A DNA stretch of 64,000 nt from Ignavibacteriota bacterium (lineage in GTDB: Bacteria; Bacteroidota; Ignavibacteria; UBA10030), in the NCBI GenBank assembly GCA_003170475.1, contig PMZI01000055.1, positions 124,001-188,000 on the forward strand. Reading direction: 5' to 3'. Both the position numbers and the translations under genes were made by a program. The stretch's first letter is position 1, and each line of letters begins with the position of its first letter. Shown here in pieces: positions 45,102 to 54,956 of this stretch. The notes beneath the pieces are model-generated. The model ran no database searches. It saw only the letters and a list, made by a program, of their open reading frames with translations, and was not told the origin of the DNA.

Positions 45102-46321
45102 GAACCAAATTTGATCATGCGAATCGGGTCCCGTTTTGCCGCAATTCGTGACGGGATTATTGAAGAAAGAAAGCACATTAGTAGCGCTAACAGACTGACA
45201 AGAAGAAAATTAACACCGTTCAAGTCAATTGGTACATGGGTCATGAAATAGATCCCTGATGGCAGAGAGATGATCCTATACTTGAGTTCCAACCAGCAAA
45301 GAACGAATGCAATAATGTTTCCAAGCACGACTCCGACGACCCCAATGAACATGCCCTGGGCCAGGAAAATGCTCATCAGCTTTCGGCGATTCGTTCCCAG
45401 CGCACGGAGGATGCCAATTTCCTTTCCCTTCTCCATGACCATCATCAGAAGGGTCCCAATGATGTTGACCGTAGCCACAATGATAATGAGCCCAATAATG
45501 ATGGGAATGGGCTTTTTCTGCAACTCGATCCAGGTGAAGAGATTTCGGTTCATCTGATAGGTGGTGCGGCCGTAGTACGGGTAGCCGAGGCGTTCCGGCA
45601 GTCGAAGGGCCGTATTGTCCAGGCTATCCAAATCGTGCACGAGGATGTCAAACCCGGAAACCATTGGGCCTACGGCAAAGAGGCGCTGGGCATTCGTCAG
45701 GTTGACATATGCGTAGGTTTCGTCATACTCCGCCATACCTGTTTCATACAGGCCCCGAATCTCGAACTGCATGACCCTGGTCTGCGAAAGCGTGACGGAA
45801 GATCCCCCGAGTGACATCAACATCACTCTATCACCGACGTTCACCTCGAGTTTCTGTGCCAACCGCCTGCCGAGGATAATTCCTTCTGTGCCGCGATCTC
45901 GCTGCTCCAGATTGTAGGTTCCTTCCACGACACGGGTTTTTGCCGCAGAGATATCGTTTCTCGGGTCGACACCTTTGATAAGAACTCCATCGGTGGACGC
46001 GGAAGACCGGATCATTCCCTCTCGCGAGATGTAGGGAGCGATACTCTTGACTTCGGGAAATTCAGACAGGACGATTTCCATCGCTTGATGAGCGTTCGGA
46101 AGGAGTTGGTTCTGGAAGCCAACCAGCTGAAGATGTGCCGTGAAACTAATGACATTTTCTTTGATCGTGCGCTCAAAACCGCCGAGCACCGAAAGCGTGA
46201 TGATGAGCGCTGCAACTCCAAGAGTCACACCGACCACCGCGATGATCGTAATAAACGAAATGAATCCGCTATGGCGGCGTGAGCGCAAGTAGCGAAGCGC
46301 TATGAATAGCGATACTGGCAT
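45098..46321 (-). CDS. LolC/LolE-family lipoprotein-releasing permease (first)
   Basis: 407 aa, similar in layout to the following permease: N-terminal helix (ISFITIIAVVGVTLGVAALIITLS), periplasmic domain, then FtsX domain with three helices. The two paralogues are adjacent and overlap, so a LolC plus LolE heterodimer is likely, though which is which cannot be decided from sequence reading alone. It lies 33 bases after prfB. Confidence 0.93.
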   Translation of the reverse strand: MPVSLFIALRYLRSRRHSGFISFITIIAVVGVTLGVAALIITLSVLGGFERTIKENVISFTAHLQLVGFQNQLLPNAHQAMEIVLSEFPEVKSIAPYISREGMIRSSASTDGVLIKGVDPRNDISAAKTRVVEGTYNLEQRDRGTEGIILGRRLAQKLEVNVGDRVMLMSLGGSSVTLSQTRVMQFEIRGLYETGMAEYDETYAYVNLTNAQRLFAVGPMVSGFDILVHDLDSLDNTALRLPERLGYPYYGRTTYQMNRNLFTWIELQKKPIPIIIGLIIIVATVNIIGTLLMMVMEKGKEIGILRALGTNRRKLMSIFLAQGMFIGVVGVVLGNIIAFVLCWLELKYRIISLPSGIYFMTHVPIDLNGVNFLLVSLLALLMCFLSSIIPSRIAAKRDPIRMIKFGS

Positions 46322-46354
46322 TGTCTGCGGGACCTTCCTCTGAAGGACTCCTCC

Positions 46355-47459
46355 CTATTTCTTGGCTCCATACTCGAGGAGATAGCTCCGAATAAAATCA
46401 TCGATTTCGCCGTCCATAACGCCATGAACGTCACTCGTCTCGACATTGGTCCGGTGATCTTTCACCAAAGTATATGGTTGAAACACATACGAGCGGATTT
46501 GACTCCCCCACTCGATCTTTTTCTTCGAACTTTCTATCACACTCAGTCGGGCTTCTTCTTCCTCGCGCCTCACCTGATACAAGCGCGATTTCAGCATCTT
46601 CATCGCACGCTCACGGTTTTGAAACTGGGAGCGCTCCTGCTGGCATGCTACAACAATTCCAGAGGGAACGTGCGTGATGCGAACTGCCGTCTCCACTTTG
46701 TTGACGTTCTGTCCGCCCTTGCCCCCGGACCGAAACGTATCAATTTTCAGATCTGCGACGTTGATTTCAATATCGACATCGTCTTCAATTTCGGGATAGA
46801 CAAAAACAGAGGCGAACGACGTGTGACGGCGGGCGTTCGCATCGAACGGCGAAATCCGCACAAGGCGATGCACACCAATCTCCGCTTTCAGATAGCCGTA
46901 GGCGAATTGACCAAGGACCTCCACCGTTGCGCTCTTGATACCCGCCCCTTCTCCTTCAAGCATATCAGCGAGGCTAACTTTGAAACCATTGCGCTCACAC
47001 CAACGGGTGTACATCCGAAAGAGCATTTCCGCCCAGTCCTGCGACTCTGTGCCGCCTGCCCCCGAGTGAATGACGAGCATGGCATTCTTTGCATCGTCTA
47101 CTCCCCCGAGCATATTCTTGAGCTCGAGACCTTCGAGTTCTTGATCGAGTTTCTTCAGGTCATTTGTAATCTCCGCTTCGATGTTGCTCTCATTGGATTC
47201 TTCGGCAATCTCGATGAGTGTTCCTGTATCTTCAGCGAGGGAATGGATCTTGTTCCAAGAATCTACCCAATCCTTCCGGGTATTGATTTCCTGGAGGACT
47301 TTTTGTGCCGAGACATTATCGTTCCAGAAGTTGGCTTCGTGCGTCTTCGCCTGGAGTTCTTCTAACTCGACCAGTTTCTTATCGAGATCAAAGATACCCC
47401 CTCAGCGAAACGAGTCGCTTCTTTTGCTCAGCCAGCTTTTCTTTCGAGTCTTCAAACAT
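46355..47459 (-). CDS. prfB: peptide chain release factor 2, with programmed +1 frameshift
   Basis: The gene is in two frames. The first frame starts with ATG at 47459 and encodes 23 residues ending RLVSLRGYL followed by an in-frame TGA (47390-47388). Just before it is the conserved RF2 shift site: an internal Shine-Dalgarno-like AGGGGG, then TAT, then CTT TGA. A +1 slip at CTT continues as [13 protein letters not shown] and runs to 46355, giving about 367 aa, the normal RF2 length. The GGQ motif ([10 protein letters not shown]) and the stop-reading SPF motif ([10 protein letters not shown]) are present. RF2 thus controls its own synthesis through UGA recognition. Confidence 0.96.
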
Positions 47460-47461
47460 GT

Positions 47462-47791
47462 CTACAGTGTGATATTGTCGTTGATGTCAATTTCCATTCT
47501 CAGGAGTGCCGCACTCAGGGTTTTTCCCTGCGCATCATTCTTCAGAGATTTCGTTCCACCGCCGCCCAATGCCTCATGCAGAAGGAAATTCAAGGCGCCA
47601 AGATTGGGCAGTTCAAAGCGTTCTACTGCACCGAAAACGACTCCCTCAAAATGTTTCTGAACTCGTGCAGCGGTAATTTCCCTTTGAATGATAGGGTAAT
47701 ACTCCGGCTTCAAGGCTATGAGGCCGATGTTTGCAGTATCGCCCTTATCGCCAGAGCGCGCGTGGCACAATTTTCTCAGCTGGATGTTCAT
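47462..47791 (-). CDS. AtuA-like ferredoxin-fold C-terminal domain protein
   Basis: 109 aa. It begins with RKLCHARSGDKGDTANIGLIAL, the conserved start of the small domain that follows the AtuA core in acyclic terpene utilisation proteins. Here it is a separate gene directly after the core gene (3 bases apart), so the two halves are likely subunits of one protein. Its stop is 2 bases before the prfB ATG. Confidence 0.85.
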   Translation of the reverse strand: MNIQLRKLCHARSGDKGDTANIGLIALKPEYYPIIQREITAARVQKHFEGVVFGAVERFELPNLGALNFLLHEALGGGGTKSLKNDAQGKTLSAALLRMEIDINDNITL

Positions 47792-47794
47792 GAA

Positions 47795-49156
47795 TCACCG
47801 TTGGTTGATGCTCACCCTGGGCGAAAGTGCTGCCTTTGGAATCAAAGCTGGCCAATAGCTGATCACCTCTTTCGGCTTCGGTCGCCCGCCGGCGAATCCT
47901 GTTGCGGCCGGAGGCCCGGTGAGAATCAGAGGAGCCAGTTCTTTCCCAAAGCGTTCCACTGCATCGAAGTCTGTTCCTCGAACACCGACACGAAGAACAA
48001 CTTCATTTGTCTCATGGCTGCTGTCAGCCAATGGTCCGTGACAGGAATTGTATCCAAGGAACTCGGTTCGGATTTCCTCAAAGTGAAGCCCAAGGTCACT
48101 CAAGCGAGCGCGTAGTATCTCATCCGCACGTTTGGCCTTCTCCAGCGCATCAGGCCATGAGTATGTCAATGTTCCGAATGCTGTATAACCATCAAAATAT
48201 GCCATGGAGACTTTGTACGTGTCTGTTGCCGGAGTTCCTTTGACACCCGAGACCTTGACGCGATCTTTCCCCGATTGTTCCAGCTTGATACTTGTGAAGT
48301 CTGCCACACAATCCGGCGTGATATATTTCCTTGGATCGCCAATTTCGTAGACCAGTTGCTCGGTGATGGTCTGGACAGACACCATCCCACCCGTGCCGGC
48401 ATGCTTCGTTATGATGAACTCCCCTGTCGGATAGGCTTCTGCAATGGGAAAACCGATGTGAGCCAGATCGGGCACCGATCGCCAGTCCGCTGAGAAATTT
48501 CCTCCTGAGGCCTGGCCGCCGCATTCCAGAATGTGGCCTGCCACAGTTCCGGCAGCCAGTCTGTTCCAATCCTGTTCACTCCATCCAAATTCGTACATCA
48601 TCGGAGCGAGCGTAAGGCCGGTATCAGTAGTGCGGCCCGTGACCACGATGTGCGCTCCCAGTCGAAGCGCAGCTGCAATCGGAGAAGCTCCAAAGTAGAC
48701 GTTTGCACTCTCTAGCTTGTTGCGGATACCTGCAAGGGGCTCTGCCGTTTCCATATTCTTCAATTCAAAGCCCTGTTGGCGGAATTGATCCACCCGATCC
48801 AGGATATCATCTCCGCTGACAACCCCCACTTTCAGATCGCTTATTCCGAGCTTTTGCGCAACAGCCAGAATTGCTTCACTGCAGCTTTCGGGATTGACGC
48901 CGCCGCCGTTCGTGATCACTTTGATGTTGCGTTCAACGCACTCCGGGAGAATTTCTTCGAGCAGCGGGATCAAATCCTTGGCGTAGCCTAACCGGGGATC
49001 CTTCCGTTTCTGCTTCTGAAGAATCGACATTGTCACTTCAGCAAGGTAGTCCAAGACGAGATAGTCGACCGGCCCCTGCTTCACCTGCTGAAGAGGTGCA
49101 GTAAGGAGATCACCCCAAAAACCTTGACCGGAAGCTATTCGAATAAGTGGCTTCAC
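47795..49156 (-). CDS. AtuA/DUF1446 family protein (core domain)
   Basis: 453 aa. The glycine-rich IRIASGQGFWGD N-terminus, VITNGGGVNPESC, VTGRTTDTGLTLAPMMYEF and ATGFAGGRPKP mark the acyclic terpene utilisation (AtuA, DUF1446) family. Some members are linked to terpenoid and acyl-CoA breakdown; the reaction is not established. No terpene or acyl-CoA genes lie nearby. The C-terminal ferredoxin-like domain is encoded by the next gene. Confidence 0.9.
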   Translation of the reverse strand: MKPLIRIASGQGFWGDLLTAPLQQVKQGPVDYLVLDYLAEVTMSILQKQKRKDPRLGYAKDLIPLLEEILPECVERNIKVITNGGGVNPESCSEAILAVAQKLGISDLKVGVVSGDDILDRVDQFRQQGFELKNMETAEPLAGIRNKLESANVYFGASPIAAALRLGAHIVVTGRTTDTGLTLAPMMYEFGWSEQDWNRLAAGTVAGHILECGGQASGGNFSADWRSVPDLAHIGFPIAEAYPTGEFIITKHAGTGGMVSVQTITEQLVYEIGDPRKYITPDCVADFTSIKLEQSGKDRVKVSGVKGTPATDTYKVSMAYFDGYTAFGTLTYSWPDALEKAKRADEILRARLSDLGLHFEEIRTEFLGYNSCHGPLADSSHETNEVVLRVGVRGTDFDAVERFGKELAPLILTGPPAATGFAGGRPKPKEVISYWPALIPKAALSPRVSINQR

Positions 49157-49198
49157 TTGTTTTTCGCGAGTGTGTAAAGAGCCGATACTTCCGGAAAC

Positions 49199-50980
49199 TC
49201 AAACCACCCGGATGTGAAGTTCATCGAGCTGTTTCTTGTCCACTTCCGACGGCGAATCGTCCATCAAGGAGACGGCGCTGGCCGTTTTCGGAAATGCAAT
49301 GACATCGCGTATCGACTTCTGGCCGGTCATCAACATAATAAGCCTGTCGAATCCGTACGCAATTCCACCGTGGGGCGGCGCTCCGTACTTGAATGCATCA
49401 AGCATAAATCCGAACTTCAGCCGTGCTTCTTCGGTATCGATTCCCATCAGACTGAACATCTTGCTCTGGAGTTCAGAATCATGGATCCTGATGCTTCCGC
49501 CTGCCAGCTCGGTTCCATTCAACACAAGATCATATGCCCGCGCTCGAGCTTTTCCAGGATCAGTTTCCAATAAGGGGATGTCCTCCGGCCTCGGCGATGT
49601 AAACGGATGATGCACTGCCACATATCGCTTCTCTTCCGCGTCAAATTCCAGCAGCGGAAAATCCATGACCCAAAGGAAGTTCCACTTCCCTTCGGGAATG
49701 AGGTTCAATCGATTTGCCATTTCGAGCCGCAATGAACCGAGGATCGAATACGCTTTCTGCCACGGTCCGGAGATGAAAAGACCGAGATCTCCTGTCTTCG
49801 CTCCGATAGCAGTCGCCATTGCATTGACTTCTTCGGAGGAGACGAATTTGTCGACCGACGACTCGACTTTCTCAGGATTGCATTTGAGATAGACCAAGCC
49901 CCCTGCTCCGATAGACTTTGCAAAGTCGGTCAGTCCGTCTAATTGGTTTCGGGTGTAGTTTGCAAGCCCGGGAACGGCGAAGCCCGCCACAACTCCTCCC
50001 TTTTTGATCGTCTCGCCGAATACCCTGAAACCGCTGTTAGCGAGTGCACTGGAACAGTCGGCGATTTCCAGGCCGAATCGCGTATCGGGTTTGTCGCTGC
50101 CGTACCGCTCCATGGCATCCTTGTAGGTGAGGCGGGCAAACGTAGAAGGAAGTTCAACATTGAGAACTTCCTTCCAGAGTTGACCAATAAGGCCTTCCAC
50201 CGTCTTCAGAACATCGTTCTCATCCGCAAAAGATATCTCAACGTCTATCTGCGTAAACTCAGGCTGGCGATCTGCGCGAAGGTCCTCATCGCGGAAGCAC
50301 TTCACGATCTGGAAATACCGGTCGAACCCTGCCACCATGAGAATCTGTTTGTACGTCTGCGGTGATTGCGGCAGAGCGTAGAATTCCCCGCGGTGAATTC
50401 TGCTCGGAACAAGATAGTCACGAGCTCCCTCCGGAGTACTCTTCATGAGAATGGGAGTCTCGATCTCGATGAATCCAAGGCTATCGTAGTACTTGCGAAC
50501 AAGCTGATATACTCGATGGCGGATCAAGAGGCTCTTCTGCATCGAAGGACGTCGCAAGTCAAGGTAGCGGTATTTCAAACGAACGTCTTCGTTGACACCA
50601 ATATCATCCTCAATGGGAAATGGAGGCGTTTCGGCTTTGTTGAGAATCGTCAGTTCCGTTCCATCCACGTCAATCTCGCCGGTGGTCAATTCTGGATTTG
50701 CCGTACCTTCTGGGCGATCTTCAACGGTGCCCGTTACTGAGATAACATATTCGGAGCGAAGGCTCTGAGCGGTCTCATAGGCCAACTGGTTGTGCTGCGG
50801 AGCAAAAACAACCTGTGTTTTGCCATACCGGTCCCGGAGATCGATGAAGACGACGCCTCCGAGGTCACGGCGCACATCTACCCACCCAGTCAAGGTGACT
50901 AGGGTTCCAAGATGGGTCTTACGAAGTTCTCCGCATGTATGCGTTCTTTTTTTGAAAGTGCTCACTGTTCTATCCTTCAT
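49199..50980 (-). CDS. aspS: aspartyl-tRNA synthetase
   Basis: Class II synthetase, 593 aa from the ATG at 50980 (MKDRTVSTFKKR). The OB-fold anticodon-binding domain comes first, then DVRLKYRYLDLRRP, the motif 2 CFRDEDLRADRQPEF, the bacterial GAD insertion and motif 3 GIAYGFDRLIML. The start codon lies only about 15 bases after the T-tract of the terminator behind trxA. Whether it is discriminating or also charges tRNA-Asn cannot be told here. Confidence 0.97.
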   Translation of the reverse strand: MKDRTVSTFKKRTHTCGELRKTHLGTLVTLTGWVDVRRDLGGVVFIDLRDRYGKTQVVFAPQHNQLAYETAQSLRSEYVISVTGTVEDRPEGTANPELTTGEIDVDGTELTILNKAETPPFPIEDDIGVNEDVRLKYRYLDLRRPSMQKSLLIRHRVYQLVRKYYDSLGFIEIETPILMKSTPEGARDYLVPSRIHRGEFYALPQSPQTYKQILMVAGFDRYFQIVKCFRDEDLRADRQPEFTQIDVEISFADENDVLKTVEGLIGQLWKEVLNVELPSTFARLTYKDAMERYGSDKPDTRFGLEIADCSSALANSGFRVFGETIKKGGVVAGFAVPGLANYTRNQLDGLTDFAKSIGAGGLVYLKCNPEKVESSVDKFVSSEEVNAMATAIGAKTGDLGLFISGPWQKAYSILGSLRLEMANRLNLIPEGKWNFLWVMDFPLLEFDAEEKRYVAVHHPFTSPRPEDIPLLETDPGKARARAYDLVLNGTELAGGSIRIHDSELQSKMFSLMGIDTEEARLKFGFMLDAFKYGAPPHGGIAYGFDRLIMLMTGQKSIRDVIAFPKTASAVSLMDDSPSEVDKKQLDELHIRVV

Positions 50981-50994
50981 CCCGTTCCAGCCAT

Positions 50995-51043
50995 GAAAAA
51001 ACAAAAATGCGAGAAGTCGCGATTTCGCACCCTCCTCGCATTT
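50995..51043 (-). terminator. terminator between trxA and aspS
   Basis: A 9-bp stem (51035-51043 with 51005-51013) encloses a smaller hairpin and is followed on the minus strand by TTGTTTTTTC. It begins 14 bases after the trxA stop and ends about 15 bases before the aspS ATG, leaving no room for an aspS promoter between them. Confidence 0.88.
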
Positions 51044-51056
51044 CGAGTAATGTTCG

Positions 51057-51380
51057 TCAGTTGAGATGCTTCGAAATCTTGTCTGCTAGGGCATGTTTGG
51101 GAACCGCTCCGACAATCTGATCAACCACTTTGCCGTTCTTAAAGATCAGAAGCGTTGGAATACTTCTGATGCCGAATTGCATCGACGTCTGTTGATTCGA
51201 ATCAACATCGACCTTGCCTACCTTGAGCTTTCCAGCGAACTCGGTGGCAAGTTGCTCCACGACCGGCGCAATCATTTTGCAGGGTCCACACCACTCCGCC
51301 CAAAAATCGACGAGCACGGGGGTAGTGGATTCAAGGACTTCACTTTTGAAATTTGCATCTGTGACTTCAATTGGCTTCAT
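51057..51380 (-). CDS. trxA: thioredoxin
   Basis: 107 aa, the standard small cytosolic disulfide reductase. The active site WCGPC is in [14 protein letters not shown], and the cis-proline block is [11 protein letters not shown]. It may reduce the Bcp-type peroxiredoxin at 3.7 kb. It lies 19 bases after dnaE. Confidence 0.98.
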   Translation of the reverse strand: MKPIEVTDANFKSEVLESTTPVLVDFWAEWCGPCKMIAPVVEQLATEFAGKLKVGKVDVDSNQQTSMQFGIRSIPTLLIFKNGKVVDQIVGAVPKHALADKISKHLN

Positions 51381-51398
51381 GAGATTCCTTCCTTTTGA

Positions 51399-54300
51399 TT
51401 ATCCCTGCAACCGGACGGACGATGGTCCGAGGAGTTGCTTCACCATGCCGAAGAACTGAGCCGTCGGCTCAACACTGACATTTCTTGCTAAATATATGGA
51501 ATTCTTCGTTAATCCGCCACCTTTGACGTTGAGATAGCAGGGACATTTCCCGCGATGTTTCTCCATAATCACCCGAAGGCGCTGAACGGTATCTTCACTC
51601 ACCACATCCAGATCCACAGAAAGAGCTATGCTCTTCGTAAATCGTTCACGGACGTTCTCCATCAGAATAACATCGTTGACGAGGATTTTCAGGAGGTCAC
51701 CCGTCGTCTCCCCTTTTCCTATTACCATCACCATCGAATCGGGGACAAGGATTTTTGTGTGTTTCTGATACGCATCCGAGAACACGATGCAGTCTGCCTT
51801 CCCCGTGAAGTCTTCGAGCGTGACAAACGCCATGGTGTTGCCCTTTTTGTCGATCTTGCGTTTGACGCCTGCAACGATTCCGCATGCACGCACCATCGGA
51901 CTCGTTCTGGATCCATTCGCATGGCCGAGCTGAACATTCGCGAATGCCTCAATCTCTTCACGATATTTATCCAGCGGATGCCCTGACAGATAGAAGCCCA
52001 GAACAGCTTTTTCTCTCGCGAGGACCTCCGTCTCTTTCCACGGTTCGCCGGGAAGCAGAGAAGGTCGCATGTCGACCTTCGCAATACTCGAATCGAAGAG
52101 GCTGGATTGACCCTTTCCCGAGTGTTCCTGAGTGTTCTGTCCGTACGAAGCCGCTCGTTCAACGGACTCAAAGAGCTGAGCACGATTGTCATGGAGTGAA
52201 TCGAATGCGCCCGCCTGAATGAGACTCTCGATTGTCTTCTTGTTCACAAGATGAAGATCGGCGCGAGCGCAGAAGTCAAAGATGTCCGTGAAGCGCCCCT
52301 TCTCCGTCCGCACGCGGACAATCGACTCCACCGCACTGATTCCAACATTTTTAATGGCGCTCAGGCCGAACCGAATTCCGTTCGATTTCACAACGAACGT
52401 AACTTCGCCTTCGTTCACATCGGGTGGCATCACCGAAATTCCCAGTTTCCGACAGTCGTCCGTCAGTACAACGATCTTGTCGGTGTCCGCCATTTCGCTT
52501 GACATCGTCGCAGCCATGTACTCGGCGGGATAGTGTGCCTTGAGATAGGCCGTCTGGTAGGCGAGAACGGAATATGCGACGCTGTGCGACTTGTTGAATC
52601 CATAGGATGCGAACTTCTCTATCAAATCGAAAATATCGCCGGCGATCTTGCGCTCGATACCATTCCTGATGGCGCCCTCAACAAACTCCTTCTTCTGTTT
52701 CGCCATCAACTCTTTGTCTTTCTTCCCCATCGCACGACGCAGCAAGTCAGCTTGGGCGAGACTGAGTCCGCCAATCTCGCTCGCGATCTTCATCACCTGT
52801 TCCTGGTACACGATAACGCCGTACGTCTCCTTCAAAACTTTTTCGAGTTTCGGGTGGATGTACTCGATCTTCTTCTTCCCATGTTTCCTGTCGATGAAGT
52901 CGGGTATGTTCTCCATCGGGCCCGGCCGATACAGAGCATTCATGGCGACAAGATCATGAATCGAAGTCGGCTTGAGCTTTCGGAGGTAGTCCGTCATTCC
53001 GGAACTTTCAAACTGAAACACGGCAACGGTATGTCCGTTACAGAACAAGTCGAGGGTTTTCTGATCATCAACGGGAAGATGATCAAGATCCACGTCAACG
53101 CCGTGGTTCTCCTTGATCTGTCGCAGAGCATTATCGATGACCGTAAGCGTCCGAAGGCCAAGGAAGTCCATCTTGAGGAGTCCTGCTTCCTCAAGGTCTT
53201 TCATGTTGTACTGCGTCATCAGCTCCGTTTGAGGAGTCTTGTACATCGGGACGTAATCACTGATCTCACCAGGTGCGATGACGATGCCGGCAGCATGTGT
53301 TGAGACGTTTCGGTTCATGCCTTCAAGCACCAACCCGGTGTCGATCATCAAGCGGATCTTTTCATCCCCCGTCTCCCTGATCGCCTTGAGCTCCGGTACT
53401 GTCTCCAATGCTTCCGCGAGAGGGGTCACCTTTCCCATGACGACGGGAATCTGCTTCGTCAACGGCTCGATCGTGCTGAGAGGAATGCCCAAAACTCTTC
53501 CGACGTCTTTGAGCACGGCGCGGGTGGAGAGTGTTCCAAACGTAATGATCTGAGAAACAGAATTCTCTCCGTACTTCTGCTTGACATAGTTAATCACCTG
53601 ATCGCGCTTGTCATCTGCAAAATCGACGTCGATATCGGGCATGCTGACACGGTCTGGATTGAGAAAACGTTCAAACAGGAGATCGTAGTGAATAGGATCG
53701 ACGTCCGTTATACCCAAAGCATACGAAACGATACTTCCTGCTGCGCTTCCACGACCAGGACCTACCCGAATTCCCATCGAACGCGCTGCATTGATGAAGT
53801 CCTGGACAATGAGGAAGTATCCCTCATATCCCATTTTTTTAATAACCTGCAATTCATGTTCAAGTCGTGAAAGAATTTCCGGCGTAACGTTGGGATACCG
53901 TCGCGCGATTCCCAGCCTTGAAAGTTTGTCGAGATACTCTGGCAGTGATGTAACTCCTGCGTCCGCGGGGATGGGAAATTGCGGCATGTGGTTCTTTTTC
54001 AAATCCAGTGTCAGATTGCACTTCTCGGCGATCTCAAGGGTCGAGGCGATCGCTTCCGGGAAGTCCTTGAAGGCCCTGATCATCTCAGGAGCGGACTTGA
54101 AAAAGAGCTGATCGGTTCGGTATTTCAGCACCTTATAGTCCGGACTGAATGTGCTCGTTGCATCCGGGATGTATTTCATGATATTGTGCGGCATGGAGTG
54201 CTTCGCGCTGATGTAGTGGCAATCGTTGGTCGCCACGAGTTTCACACCCAACTCTTTTGCAAGCCGCGGAGCATTTGAGAGAATTGGTTCTTCAACATCC

Positions 54301-54863
54301 AGGCCGTGATTCTGAATTTCGATATAAAAATCTTCACCGAACAATTCCTTGTACTTTCCGGCGAGCTTCCTGGCTTCGTCGTACTTCCCGTCGATCAGGT
54401 GAGCGCCGACGATGCCTCCGGGGCAGGCAGAGGTAACGATCAGACCTTCTTTGTATCGCTCCAGCAGTTCGAAGTCGATGCGCGGTCTATAGTAATACCC
54501 TTCCGTGTGTCCCAGCGTAACGAGTTTGATCAGGTTTCGGTAGCCTATCTCATTCTTCGCAAGCAGGAGAAGATGATGGTAGTTACCACCTTTTTGAATG
54601 TTGCTTGATCGATCCGCCGCCGAGTACTTGTCAAACCTGGTACCGGTTCGGACGATGTATGCCTCGCATCCGACTATCGGCTTGATTCCAGCCTTCTTCG
54701 CCTTCTTGTAGAACTCCATCGAGCCGTACATCACTCCATGGTCTGTGAGCGCCACGGACGGCATCTTGTTCTGGACGGCAGCGTTCACGAGCGCCTCAAC
54801 GGTAGAAGCACCGTCGAGGAGACTGTAGTGGGAGTGATTGTGAAGGTGAATGAACTCAGACAT
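51399..54863 (-). CDS. dnaE: DNA polymerase III alpha subunit
   Basis: Replicative polymerase of 1154 aa. The N-terminal PHP domain keeps its metal ligands (FIHLHNHSHYSLLDG, ALTDHG), so it may be an active or structural PHP. The polymerase domain has GPGRGSAAGSIVSYALG and the catalytic PDIDVDFADD. The tandem HhH and C-terminal OB fold (KIDKKGNTMAFVTLEDFTGK) follow. The ATG at 54863 (MSEFIHLHNH) is preferred to a start five codons upstream. Confidence 0.98.
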   Translation of the reverse strand: MSEFIHLHNHSHYSLLDGASTVEALVNAAVQNKMPSVALTDHGVMYGSMEFYKKAKKAGIKPIVGCEAYIVRTGTRFDKYSAADRSSNIQKGGNYHHLLLLAKNEIGYRNLIKLVTLGHTEGYYYRPRIDFELLERYKEGLIVTSACPGGIVGAHLIDGKYDEARKLAGKYKELFGEDFYIEIQNHGLDVEEPILSNAPRLAKELGVKLVATNDCHYISAKHSMPHNIMKYIPDATSTFSPDYKVLKYRTDQLFFKSAPEMIRAFKDFPEAIASTLEIAEKCNLTLDLKKNHMPQFPIPADAGVTSLPEYLDKLSRLGIARRYPNVTPEILSRLEHELQVIKKMGYEGYFLIVQDFINAARSMGIRVGPGRGSAAGSIVSYALGITDVDPIHYDLLFERFLNPDRVSMPDIDVDFADDKRDQVINYVKQKYGENSVSQIITFGTLSTRAVLKDVGRVLGIPLSTIEPLTKQIPVVMGKVTPLAEALETVPELKAIRETGDEKIRLMIDTGLVLEGMNRNVSTHAAGIVIAPGEISDYVPMYKTPQTELMTQYNMKDLEEAGLLKMDFLGLRTLTVIDNALRQIKENHGVDVDLDHLPVDDQKTLDLFCNGHTVAVFQFESSGMTDYLRKLKPTSIHDLVAMNALYRPGPMENIPDFIDRKHGKKKIEYIHPKLEKVLKETYGVIVYQEQVMKIASEIGGLSLAQADLLRRAMGKKDKELMAKQKKEFVEGAIRNGIERKIAGDIFDLIEKFASYGFNKSHSVAYSVLAYQTAYLKAHYPAEYMAATMSSEMADTDKIVVLTDDCRKLGISVMPPDVNEGEVTFVVKSNGIRFGLSAIKNVGISAVESIVRVRTEKGRFTDIFDFCARADLHLVNKKTIESLIQAGAFDSLHDNRAQLFESVERAASYGQNTQEHSGKGQSSLFDSSIAKVDMRPSLLPGEPWKETEVLAREKAVLGFYLSGHPLDKYREEIEAFANVQLGHANGSRTSPMVRACGIVAGVKRKIDKKGNTMAFVTLEDFTGKADCIVFSDAYQKHTKILVPDSMVMVIGKGETTGDLLKILVNDVILMENVRERFTKSIALSVDLDVVSEDTVQRLRVIMEKHRGKCPCYLNVKGGGLTKNSIYLARNVSVEPTAQFFGMVKQLLGPSSVRLQG

Positions 54864-54956
54864 GGAAAACCGGAACAAAAAGAAAGGTTAAGAGAGACAA
54901 CTATCGACTACAAAACAGTACGCAATAGGAAGGTGGAAATCAACTGTCGGGCTTCC

